Shown here one piece after another: positions 10,401 through 17,044 of a stretch of 64,000 nt of DNA. Made by a program: the position numbers and the translations under genes. Numbering within the stretch: position 1 is the stretch's first letter; every line of letters starts with the position of its first letter. This DNA comes from Catenulispora sp. GP43 (lineage in GTDB: Bacteria; Actinomycetota; Actinomycetes; Streptomycetales; Catenulisporaceae): the NCBI RefSeq assembly GCF_041260665.1, contig NZ_JBGCCT010000014.1, forward strand, positions 124,001 to 188,000. Direction: 5' to 3'. Under the pieces are notes generated by a model. The model ran no database searches. It was not told the origin of the DNA and worked only from the letters and a program-made list of their open reading frames with translations.

Positions 10401-10631
10401 CCGCCGCCGCAGCTCGGAGACCGCGTTGTGGACCTGGCGTCGGGCGGTGGCCGGCGGGTCCTCGTCCCACAGGGCGTCGACCAGGGCCTCGACCGGCAGC
10501 ACCCGGTCGGCTTCGAGCACCAGCAGCGTCAGCAGCTTCTCCTGCCGCGGCCCGCCGAGGTCGATCGGCTCGCCGACCACGTGGATCCTCGGCGGCCCCA
10601 GGAGATCGACGCGGTATTCGTCGGTGGCCAA
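7461..10631 (-). CDS. AfsR/SARP-family regulator: winged helix, BTAD, NB-ARC, TPR
   Basis: The 1056-residue protein starts at TTG 10631, preceded by GGGAGGT at 9-nt spacing. The frame is open to 10724, but that segment is not SARP-like. Order of parts: OmpR-type winged helix (residues ~1-95, LLGPPRIHVVGEPIDLGGPR), BTAD helices (~100-245, LRELVAEHPFRDPFRGQLML), and an NB-ARC ATPase with Walker A VDGMAGAGKTALALQ and Walker B RRALVVLDDALD. About seven TPRs follow in the C-terminal third (ALGNIGSLLGCMHKHEEALW). Such regulators activate secondary-metabolite and stress genes by binding direct repeats near -35. It is the last gene of the minus-strand block holding the putative RiPP genes, so it is a plausible but unproven pathway regulator. 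A low-complexity His/Thr/Ala stretch (8571-8622) interrupts the linker before the TPRs. Confidence 0.88.
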   Translation of the reverse strand: MATDEYRVDLLGPPRIHVVGEPIDLGGPRQEKLLTLLVLEADRVLPVEALVDALWDEDPPATARRQVHNAVSELRRRLGPAREVVVSHRYGYRACVSARNVDVHRFRELVAVAGRAASDRRPAEAIAAFDSALGLWRGSALAGMEGPAMRLAAARLEEERLAAVEQLVGLRLDLGGGPDYVPVLRELVAEHPFRDPFRGQLMLALYRSGRQAEALEVYERGRAQLAGDLGLDMRAGLRHLHESILRNDPSLDAPCHAASAAAAVTAVVTAPEPPPPPEPQKAIANQPLRAEQIRTSPGENFLPCPVRDFVGRENELEGLTRILVADPEGAGVVCVDGMAGAGKTALALQAAHLVADRFPDGQFFLDLRAHSPSQGPLPPATALDWLLRAAGYGPEIPADPAQQTAAWRALLAGRRALVVLDDALDARQVRPLIPGAGRSMVLVTSRTRLLDLEAADVCSLDMLSEQDAAALFTRIVGDARSRAEPAAVAAIIGFCDRLPLAIRIAAARLRHRPGWSVADLADRLRDGAGLTELVAGDRSVAGAFEVSYRRLGQPDQEVFRALSLHPGRDFDAAAAAALAGLPTARAAACLERLVDVNLLGQDRFGRYRMPALIRRYAVGKALRCDSPERREAALDRLRSHYRRLAVAAMTLADPGSGLWRDIWDRTEEAKDVAHTAHATHTGYAAHTPDTGLPRTVDDVVTLLRDERANLTAVIGLTASGPHREQTCQLAVATASLLVHGGYAQEALPGLELAVRDATAADDLRGRAAARLHTGLALRTLGRHQEAAAALTMALAEFDALGDRQGMSRTLRNLGCVHHVRGDFDKALCHYRRALDLAREIDAGRDEAAALGNIGSLLGCMHKHEEALWHHEQALTRSEELANPYLQVIALTNIGVARSRLGEGVHARTALKHALELAARIGARHVEAGVCCSIADLLHREGDHAGALPWAQRALAVAEQSENPILESTTWNLIGRLQFGLGDLASARAGYLRALALCRDRGIRYEEAVAWEGLAAVARGDGDPEIAGDYADQAVAMFHDADSDRAAAVLAAALAAG

Positions 10632-10768
10632 GTAACCTGCACCTCCCCCGGTGAACGTCGAACCGATCGGGAACTGCTGTTCTGTGAAGCTACGGGGAAC
10701 ATCTACCGTCCGCCGGTTTCGCATAACCCTGAGACGCTATGGCCATGAGGGCTTACCCCGAACGGATT

Positions 10769-11614
10769 TCACGCCAGCGCACCATAGGCACCGTCATGGT
10801 GGATCAGCGGCCGCCGCCCGGCCGAAGCCCGCACGGCGGTGATCCGCCCCAGCACGATCGCATGCCCGTCGAAGTCCAGCCGCCGCACGACCGTGAGCAT
10901 GATCCACGCCAGCGCCCCATCCAGCACCGGCAGCCCCTCCGCGCCCCGCGACCACCGGATCCCCTCAGCGAACTTCGCACCACCGGAGACCCCGAACAAC
11001 CGGGCCAGATCCGCCTGATCATCGGCCAGCAGATGCACCATCACCCGATCCTCGGCAGCCAGCACCGGCCACGACGCCGACCGCTTGCGCACCGCGAACG
11101 ACAGCACCGGCGGCTCGAAGGACACGGTGGCCAGCGACGTAGCGGCGAAGCCCACCGGCTGCCGGACCCCCGCGGTGATCACGGCCACGCCCTTGGCGTG
11201 CCAGCGCAGACCGGATCGGACCGCGTCGCGGTCGGCGGCGAAGCCGTCGGCGGCGGCGGGGCCGGTGAGCCAGGTGCCAGGGTTGTCTGCACCGACCGGG
11301 CTGGCCGCGCCGACTGCGCCGATCGCACTGGCCGGATCGGTCACGCTGAGCGTGCTGTCGGCCGCGCTGCCGGTGGCCCAGATGCCGCCAGCACTGCCAG
11401 CACTGCCAGCACTGCCGGCGCTGCCTGAGCTACCTGCGTCGCCAGCCGCGCCGCCGACCGCGCCGTCGGTGGCCCAGCTGCTGCCGTCGCCAGCCGCGCC
11501 GATCTGGCCGACCTTGCCGACCCCACCGACCCCGCCGCCGGCACCCGCGCCGCCGGCGACGGCCCCACCGCCCCGGACACCGCGCGGCGAGTGCGCGGCG
11601 GAGGCCGTGCTCAT
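10769..11614 (-). CDS. Flavin reductase-like FMN-binding split-barrel protein with long Gly/Ala/Ser-rich N-terminus
   Basis: Residues ~112-275 form a flavin-reductase-like barrel: LRWHAKGVAVITAGV, PVGFAATSLATVSFEPPVL, FAVRKRSASWPVL, VMVHLLADDQADLARLFG, FAEGIRW and GALAWIMLTVVRRLDFDGHA. Relatives bind FMN and reduce it with NAD(P)H for a partner monooxygenase, or act as flavin oxidases. The first ~110 residues are low-complexity Gly/Ala/Ser with tandem GSA units, not part of the fold and not a signal peptide. ATG 11614 overlaps the TGA of the TPR gene as ATGA, so the two are probably translated together. Within the putative RiPP locus this is the only recognisable redox enzyme and the best candidate to modify the peptide or supply reduced flavin; that role is inference. 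Confidence 0.8.
   Translation of the reverse strand: MSTASAAHSPRGVRGGGAVAGGAGAGGGVGGVGKVGQIGAAGDGSSWATDGAVGGAAGDAGSSGSAGSAGSAGSAGGIWATGSAADSTLSVTDPASAIGAVGAASPVGADNPGTWLTGPAAADGFAADRDAVRSGLRWHAKGVAVITAGVRQPVGFAATSLATVSFEPPVLSFAVRKRSASWPVLAAEDRVMVHLLADDQADLARLFGVSGGAKFAEGIRWSRGAEGLPVLDGALAWIMLTVVRRLDFDGHAIVLGRITAVRASAGRRPLIHHDGAYGALA
11391..11426. repeat. Four tandem 9-bp units inside the flavin-reductase-like gene
   Basis: GCACTGCCA-type units at 11391, 11400, 11409 and 11418 encode consecutive Gly-Ser-Ala triplets on the minus strand. Unit length is a multiple of three, so copy-number change would keep the frame. Confidence 0.8.
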
Positions 11615-13842
11615 GGCATGCTCACCACCACCGGCGCCACGATCTCCGGCGCCTGCGCGCGGATCTCCTCCAGGAACGGCGACTCCTCGGTACCGTACGC
11701 CGCCAGGTGCGTCCGCCAGTCGGCCTGCGCTCCCGCCGGGTCGCCCAGCGCCTGCCGGCTCACGCCGCGCCGGAACAGCAGGTCCGGGTCGTCCCCGCCC
11801 TCGGCCAGCGCCGCGTCCAGGTCGGTCAGGGCCCGGTCGTGCTCGCCCAGGTCCTGCAACGCGATCGCCCGGTTCGCACGCAGTGCCGGGTCGTCGCCGA
11901 GCGCGATCGCGGCGTCCAGGTCGGCCAGGGCGTCGGCCGGGCGCCCCGCGGTGAAGGCCAGTACCGCGCGGTTCACCAGCGCCACCGTCAGCTCCGGGTC
12001 GGCGTCCAGCGCCGCGCTGTAGCTGGCGAACGCGCCCTGCGGGTCGTCGCAGGCCTCGAACAGCGCGCCGCGGGCGGCCAGCAGGTTCGCGTTGTGCGGC
12101 TCGACCGCCAGGCCGTGGTCGATGTCGGCGCGCGCGAGCTCGACCTCGCCCAGGCTCAACAGCAGGTCCGAGCGGTTCACCAGGGAGTCGACGTGGTCCG
12201 GCTCCAGCTCCAGCGCGTAGCCCAGGTCCTGCATCGCCTCCTCGTCGCGCTCCAGCTCGCGCAGCAGGTCCGCCCGGTTGTAGTGGGCCTCGTAGAACGG
12301 CGCGCTGAGTCGGATCGCCTCGGCGTAGTCGGCCAGCGCGCCGTCCGGGTCGCCCGCCGCGCGGCGTTGTGCGGCGCGCTCGAAGTAGTAGTCGCCGTAC
12401 TCCGGGTCGCGGCCGATCAGGTCGTCGTAGTCCCGCAGCGATCCCGTGTAGTCGCCGTTCGCCGCCAGCACCTGCGCGCGGTTGTAGAGCAGGACCGAGC
12501 GGTGCAGCAGCTGTTCGTCCGGGCCACACTCCGCGTCGGTGATCTCCATCGCCTCGGTGACCAGGTCCAGGGCGCCCTGGGCGTTGCGGCTGTGCAGCTC
12601 GACCAGCGCCCGCGCGTTGCGCATGAACGCCCGGAACAGCGCGCGCAGCGTCGGGTCCGGCTGGTTCTCGGCCAGCGCCAGCGCGGTGTTGACCCAGGCC
12701 ATCGCCGCCGGCTCGTCGTGGTCCTTCTTCGGCAGGAACCGCGTGTAGAGCATCGCCAGCTGGTAGGCGCCGTTCATGTGCACGATCGGGTCGATCGAGC
12801 CCTGACGCTCCTCGTGCAGGTACGCGATCGCGTCGGCGCCCCGGTCCAGGTACGACAGGCAGGCGCCGACCTTGTGCGTGAGCCGGAAGTACTCCTCGGG
12901 CTTGGTGTCGGCGACCAGCTCGCGTCCGCGCAGCGCCAGGTCCAGCACCGCCTCGTAGAAGCCGACCTTGAACAGCTCGTCGACCGCGACGTAGCAGGCC
13001 CGAAGCCCGGCCCCGGCCGGGTCCACGCCGCGCTCGGCGTGGAAGGGGATCGCGCCGTAGCGGTGCGTCTGGTCCCCGTGTTCGGCCAGGTGATCGGCAC
13101 GCGCCGTGTGCCGGCGCGCGCGCTCGTCCGCCGGTAGCGCCTCGTACGCCGCGACGGCCGCCGCCACCCGCAGGGTGCCGTCCGAGTCGATGTACTGCTG
13201 CGCCAGGTCCGAACTCGACCCCTCCGGCGCGGGCCGAGGAGCCAGGACCGCCGCATTGCGCTCGGCATGGGCGACCAGCGCCCGCCCGAGCAGGTCGTCC
13301 CCGGCGGTGTCGGCCTCGGCGATCACCGTGATCACGGCCGGGTCGCAGCGGCGCAGCAGCGCGGCCGCCAGGTCGCGGTCGGTGGGGTCGGCGTGGTCCA
13401 GGTCCCGGAAGGCGATGACCAGTCCGTCGGGGTGCTCGGTACGGGCCCACTCCATGAGCAGCTCCGCCAGGCCGTGCGCGATGCGCAGCGCGCGGGTCGC
13501 CGGGTAGAACCGGGTCCGCTCCTTGTGCGAGGCGGTGTTCGTCAGCGTCTGCGGCGCGAGCACGCCGACGTCGGCGAGCTCCGGGGCGACCGCCGCGATC
13601 TCGGTGACCCGGGCCTTGGCGATGTGCGGATGGCGCTCCAGCAGCTGCGGGATCAGCTGCCGCATCAGGTCGCCGCCGCCGCTGAACGGGCCGCGCTGGC
13701 GTCGGTGGCACCACACGTCGAGCGCGGGGACCGGCAGCGGGGCGTCGGCGGGGTCCGGGGTGTTGGTGGCGTCGGCGGCGTCGGCGGCGTCGCGCAGCGG
13801 TGCCGTGCCGATCCACTGGTGCCGGGAGGGGGAAGCCGTCAT
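11611..13842 (-). CDS. TPR-repeat protein with degenerate ATPase-like N-terminal domain (putative RiPP-locus scaffold)
   Basis: This 743-residue soluble protein has two halves. Residues ~40-220 resemble STAND/AAA ATPases. RQRGPFSGGGDLMRQLIPQL sits where a P-loop would be but lacks the GK[ST] residues. GLVIAFRDLDHADPTD resembles Walker B, followed by DPAVITVIAEAD. From ~residue 290 onward it is TPR: AQVLAANGDYTGSLRDYDDL, ADLLRELERDEEAMQDLG, SDLLLSLGEVELARADIDHG and AIALQDLGEHDRALTDLDAA. ATG 13842 overlaps the stop of the M50 protease gene as ATGA, and its own stop overlaps the flavin-reductase-like start. Such TPR proteins often hold peptide or partner enzymes. That it recognises the small peptide or scaffolds its processing is inference. 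The N-terminal linker has AAD repeats. Confidence 0.72.
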   Translation of the reverse strand: MTASPSRHQWIGTAPLRDAADAADATNTPDPADAPLPVPALDVWCHRRQRGPFSGGGDLMRQLIPQLLERHPHIAKARVTEIAAVAPELADVGVLAPQTLTNTASHKERTRFYPATRALRIAHGLAELLMEWARTEHPDGLVIAFRDLDHADPTDRDLAAALLRRCDPAVITVIAEADTAGDDLLGRALVAHAERNAAVLAPRPAPEGSSSDLAQQYIDSDGTLRVAAAVAAYEALPADERARRHTARADHLAEHGDQTHRYGAIPFHAERGVDPAGAGLRACYVAVDELFKVGFYEAVLDLALRGRELVADTKPEEYFRLTHKVGACLSYLDRGADAIAYLHEERQGSIDPIVHMNGAYQLAMLYTRFLPKKDHDEPAAMAWVNTALALAENQPDPTLRALFRAFMRNARALVELHSRNAQGALDLVTEAMEITDAECGPDEQLLHRSVLLYNRAQVLAANGDYTGSLRDYDDLIGRDPEYGDYYFERAAQRRAAGDPDGALADYAEAIRLSAPFYEAHYNRADLLRELERDEEAMQDLGYALELEPDHVDSLVNRSDLLLSLGEVELARADIDHGLAVEPHNANLLAARGALFEACDDPQGAFASYSAALDADPELTVALVNRAVLAFTAGRPADALADLDAAIALGDDPALRANRAIALQDLGEHDRALTDLDAALAEGGDDPDLLFRRGVSRQALGDPAGAQADWRTHLAAYGTEESPFLEEIRAQAPEIVAPVVVSMP

Positions 13843-15104
13843 GACTGTGCTCCTTGGGGTCGAAGGCTCCGGGCCCGGGCACGCCGGTCCCGCACGGACA
13901 CATAGGCCAGCAGGCCGAATTCGAAGGCTGAGAAGGCGGCGAAGACCGCGGCGTCGACCCGGGCCGAGGTGGCCACACCGGACCTGGTGAACCGGTCGTA
14001 CACGGTGGACCAGAAGCGCCACAGCGTCGGGATGCCGGCCCAGGCGAAGCTGGCCAGCGAGAACGCGTAGCCGGACAGGAAGACCCACATGTACCAGCGC
14101 GCCACCGCCCGGTCGCGCTCGGACCACTCCTCTTCTTCCTGGATCAGTCCACGACGTCGGCTCCGGCGCACGAGCAGCCGGGACAGCGCGGACAGCCCCA
14201 CGCGCCGCAGCACGGCGTGCAGGCCGTTCTGCACCCGATACCGAGTGGCGTTCTGCAGATCGGTGCAACGCAGAGCGTTGGTGAAGACGTAGTAGAGGTC
14301 TGTCTGCAGGTAGAACAGGAACTGCCAGATCAGCCGCAGTACACAGGTGAACGCCACGGCCAGGCACAACTTGTGGCACCAGGCCGGCACGCCCGGCCGA
14401 TCCAGGCCCAGCGAGGCCAGCGTCAGACCGGTGCATAGGACGATGTCGGACAGCATCCCGGCCAGGAACGGCAGGTACCGCTTGCGGCGCGGCACGCTGA
14501 ACAGCGAGTCGAGCCGGGTCTCGAACACCAGGAAGTACAACCGCCGCCCGACGCCGAGGGTGGAGGGCAGCCCCAGCCGCCGCCCGGCCAGGGCGTGCGC
14601 CGACTCGTGGACGAAGATGCAGGTCATCGCGGCGGCCAGCATCACGATGGGGACCACGGAGACATAGCTGGTGAAGAACACGTTGCGGTACGACGGCCGC
14701 AGATCCGGATGGACGGCCATCGCGGCCAGGCCGCCGACGACCACCGCGCCGTACACCGCCCACGCCGGAGCGGAGTAGGCCCATTTCCCGAGCCGCTGCC
14801 AGCGCACCGGCTTGTCCGCCGGCTCCTCCGGCTCGTCCTCGCCGCGCAGGAATCCCAGCTCGGTGAGCACCTCGAGGAAGTCCTCGACGTCCAGCGGCGC
14901 GCCCGTGGCCTGCTCGAACCACGCGGCCATGTCGGCCACCGGCATGCCGGAGGCCAGCAGCCGCAGCGCCTCGGCGCCCTCCTCGGGGAAGAGCGCGTAG
15001 GAGGCGGTGTCCGGCCGGCCGACCATCACCCCGTCGTCTTCGGGCACCATCGTGAGCCGGTGCAGGCGGAGGATGACCGGGAGATCGGGAGCACTCGTGC
15101 TCAT
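13839..15104 (-). CDS. Integral-membrane M50-type peptide zinc metalloprotease with PqqD/RRE-like N-terminus
   Basis: The 421-residue protein has a soluble head and about six membrane helices. Residues ~8-90 (LPVILRLHRLTMVPEDDG, ALFPEEGAEALRLLASGM and FLEVLTELGFLRGEDEP) look like the PqqD-type winged helix that serves as a RiPP recognition element. The membrane part holds the zinc motif HESAH in the helix ending IFVHESAHALAGRRLG. A later WQFLFYLQTDLYYVF segment has an Asp in the position of the third zinc ligand of the 'putative peptide zinc metalloprotease' family. The C-terminus is basic and cytosolic. Family members process or export small peptides. The nearest upstream gene encodes a 26-residue peptide, so leader cleavage and export is the likely job (inference). 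It is the first gene of three joined by 4-nt overlaps. Confidence 0.8.
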   Translation of the reverse strand: MSTSAPDLPVILRLHRLTMVPEDDGVMVGRPDTASYALFPEEGAEALRLLASGMPVADMAAWFEQATGAPLDVEDFLEVLTELGFLRGEDEPEEPADKPVRWQRLGKWAYSAPAWAVYGAVVVGGLAAMAVHPDLRPSYRNVFFTSYVSVVPIVMLAAAMTCIFVHESAHALAGRRLGLPSTLGVGRRLYFLVFETRLDSLFSVPRRKRYLPFLAGMLSDIVLCTGLTLASLGLDRPGVPAWCHKLCLAVAFTCVLRLIWQFLFYLQTDLYYVFTNALRCTDLQNATRYRVQNGLHAVLRRVGLSALSRLLVRRSRRRGLIQEEEEWSERDRAVARWYMWVFLSGYAFSLASFAWAGIPTLWRFWSTVYDRFTRSGVATSARVDAAVFAAFSAFEFGLLAYVSVRDRRARARSLRPQGAQS

Positions 15105-15155
15105 GATGCCTGCCTTTCTGATTCAGGTCTGACTGGTCGGACCGGGGAAAGCACA

Positions 15156-15187
15156 GGGCCGGGCGCCTTGGAGAAGGCGCCCGGCCC
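15156..15187 (-). terminator. Perfect 14-bp hairpin between peptide gene and protease gene (attenuator)
   Basis: Arms 15156-15169 and 15174-15187 are perfectly complementary around a GGAG loop, 10 nt after the peptide stop codon and 52 nt before the protease start. No long T-tract follows, so partial termination or mRNA stabilisation is likelier than full termination. This placement is typical of RiPP loci, where the precursor transcript must exceed that of the enzymes. Confidence 0.7.
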
Positions 15188-15196
15188 CGATGTCTG

Positions 15197-15277
15197 CTAG
15201 GCGGCGTAGCAGGTGCCGTAGTAGCAGGCCGTCGTCAGACGGATGGTGCCGGCCTTGCGGATCGACATCTTCTGCAT
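15197..15277 (-). CDS. 26-residue candidate RiPP precursor peptide
   Basis: The ORF runs from ATG 15277 to TAG 15197 and is too short for routine gene calling. A GAGAGGGG ribosome site lies 7 nt upstream. The N-terminal half is basic (MQKMSIRKAGTIRL). The C-terminal half is LTTACYYGTCYAA, with two Cys four residues apart, three Tyr and small residues. A charged leader followed by a Cys/Tyr/Thr-rich core is the classic layout of a modified peptide. A 14-bp hairpin and then an RRE-like/M50 membrane protease gene lie just downstream on the same strand. No LanB/LanM, YcaO, radical-SAM or lasso cyclase is encoded nearby. If real, the modification is limited to something simple (disulfide, oxidation) or uses unknown chemistry. 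I assign no known family. Confidence 0.65.
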   Translation of the reverse strand: MQKMSIRKAGTIRLTTACYYGTCYAA

Positions 15278-15377
15278 GGTTTTACCCCTCTCGCAATGAG
15301 TGATGAGAGGCGCCCGACCGGTGCCGGAACGCTCTGAAGCTCAGTCTCATCAGCGGGAGGGCAGTACGAATCGGTAG

Positions 15378-15387
15378 TGGGTACCCA
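15378..15387. promoter_or_regulatory. 10-bp palindrome TGGGTACCCA upstream of the peptide gene
   Basis: This perfect palindrome lies about 100 bp upstream of the peptide start, in the 137-bp gap after the kinase gene that must hold any peptide promoter. It could be an operator. No clear -35/-10 pair was recognised. Confidence 0.25.
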
Positions 15388-15414
15388 TATTGGGAGCAGC
15401 CGTCAGGGACCGGG

Positions 15415-16563
15415 TCACCACGGGGCGAAGATCGCGGCGAGTACGAGGGCCAGCCCCGCGATCCCGATTCCGATCCCGGCGCCGACGAGGACTGCCGTGC
15501 GGCGGTGTGTGGAGTTCGCACGCTGATCAGCGAGCGTGATCGTCAGCTGATTCAGGTCTTGTAGTTCTTGAAGCGCTTGCAGTTCTTCCAGCGCTTCCAT
15601 TTCTCGCAACGCCTGCGGTTCGCCGGCCGAAATGGCCGGCCTGGCGCTCGCATCCGGCGCGACAGCCACCGGTTCCGAGGTCAGCCACGGCGGCAGGTCG
15701 ACGTCCCGCGAGGGGCGTCCCACCGGCTGGGCGTGCGCCCACCCGTCGGGCAGGATCAGCTCCCTGAGTTTCCAGGTCAGCTGCGCGGTGCCGGGCCTGG
15801 CCGCAGGGTGCTTCGCCATGGCGGCCCGGATGACCGTCAGGAGCGCGGGCAGTTCCGGGCAGTGCAGCTCCGGCGGTGGTTCGTTCACGATGCGGAACAA
15901 CAGGGCGATGATCTCCGGACTGTCCGCCCGGAAGAACGGCGGCTCGCCGGCCACCAGGTGGTAGAGCGTCGAGCCCAGGGAGTAGACGTCTCCCGCCGGG
16001 GAGGGCTTGGCCCCGGCGACCGTCTCGGGGGCGACGTGGACCGGTGTGAAGGCGTTCCCGCTGGTCATGCCGGACAGGGAGCCGGGAGCCACCGCCACGC
16101 CGAAATCGGCCAGCGCCGGCTCGCCGAACCGCGATATCAGGATATTGCTGGGCTTCACGTCGCGGTGCACGATGCCCAGGGCGTGCGCGTCGGCCAGCGC
16201 CCCGGCGATCTTCGCCCCGATCGCGGCGACCTCGACGGCCGGCAGCGGCCCGGAGGCGGTCAGACGGTCCTGCAATGAGCCCTGCTCGTACAGATCGGTG
16301 GCCATGAAGGGCTGCCCCGCGATCGTGGTACCGGCGTCCAACGCCGTCACGACGTGTGGATGCCCGGTCAGCCGGCCGGTGAGCCGCATCTCCCGGACGA
16401 AGCGCCGCGACGCGGTCTCGTCGAACTCCCCGGACAGCACCTTGACCGCGACATTGCGCTCGAATCTCTCCTGCCAGGCCCGGTACACGACACTCGACCC
16501 ACCGCGCCCGATGACGACCAGGTCGCGGTATCCCGGTATCGAAGCGCTCGGCTCATCCCCCAC
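15415..16563 (-). CDS. Hanks-type Ser/Thr protein kinase with a single C-terminal membrane helix
   Basis: The 382-residue protein starts at GTG 16563, with AAGGGGAG about 6 nt upstream. All kinase landmarks are present: glycine loop VIGRGGSSVVYRA, VAVKVL lysine, catalytic HRDVKPSNILI, DFG in ALADFGVAV, and APE in VHVAPETVAG. After the kinase domain (~10-275) comes a juxtamembrane stretch with a leucine/glutamate heptad-like coiled coil (MEALEELQALQELQDLNQL). One helix follows (VLVGAGIGIGIAGLALVLAA), and the protein ends three residues later. There is thus no extracellular sensor domain, unlike PknB. It lies directly upstream of the 26-residue peptide gene on the same strand. Whether it phosphorylates the TPR protein or AfsR regulator in the same block is an open inference; AfsK-AfsR is the known precedent. 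Confidence 0.9.
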   Translation of the reverse strand: MGDEPSASIPGYRDLVVIGRGGSSVVYRAWQERFERNVAVKVLSGEFDETASRRFVREMRLTGRLTGHPHVVTALDAGTTIAGQPFMATDLYEQGSLQDRLTASGPLPAVEVAAIGAKIAGALADAHALGIVHRDVKPSNILISRFGEPALADFGVAVAPGSLSGMTSGNAFTPVHVAPETVAGAKPSPAGDVYSLGSTLYHLVAGEPPFFRADSPEIIALLFRIVNEPPPELHCPELPALLTVIRAAMAKHPAARPGTAQLTWKLRELILPDGWAHAQPVGRPSRDVDLPPWLTSEPVAVAPDASARPAISAGEPQALREMEALEELQALQELQDLNQLTITLADQRANSTHRRTAVLVGAGIGIGIAGLALVLAAIFAPW

Positions 16564-17044
16564 AGATAGCTCCCCTTGTAGGCTCCGGCGCCGGAGACCC
16601 GGCGCCGCACAGCGGGGAGCCTAGGAGCGGCTACGGGATCTACTGCGGGGTAAAGCAGAGTTTTGACTTAGTCGTGATGCAGGAAAAGGCGTGTTCAGGC
16701 GGGGAATCCGTGGCGCGCCACGCATGCGAGGCCGAACGCGGTGGTCCCGATGTCATCGGTGCGGCACGAAGCCGCCGCATCGCGCGGGCGCGGGGTTTGG
16801 GCCAGGGCGCGATCTAGCGTTCGCCACATCAGCAACGGCTCTCTCAGCTGGCACTTTGCTGTCAGTTTATGAATAACGATTCGATAACTGGGGTGCCGAG
16901 TGGTGGTGGGTCCGATGCTTTAGGTCCGGTTTGGCCGGGGTTTCGATCTTGCGAGCGGCGCCGCTCGTCTGATGTTCTTCGCACGCTTCTTCTGCTGGTG
17001 TCGTCCTCGTGCCAGTGAATTCTGGTGCTTGGGGTGCAATAAGC
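16564..17044. other. 481-bp divergent intergenic region
   Basis: No supported gene. A relatively AT-rich patch at about 16855-16890 is the likeliest promoter area for the lipoprotein gene. The first ~90 bp next to the kinase start (16564-16650) probably hold the kinase promoter. No RNA gene was recognised. Confidence 0.4.

Noticed and set aside
7518-10748. A 1076-codon open frame on the plus strand opposite the AfsR gene
   Set aside because: It is the mirror of a well-supported AfsR-type gene, has biased Arg/Gly/Gln composition and no domain; GC-rich codon bias leaves the opposite frame open.
10769-15277. Daptide-type RiPP cluster
   Set aside because: An M50 membrane protease is shared with daptides, but no oxidative decarboxylase, aminotransferase or N-methyltransferase is present and the peptide does not end in Thr.
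15197-15277. Lanthipeptide or lasso peptide assignment for the 26-aa peptide
   Set aside because: No LanB/C, LanM, LanKC, asparagine-synthetase-like cyclase or transglutaminase-like protease lies nearby.
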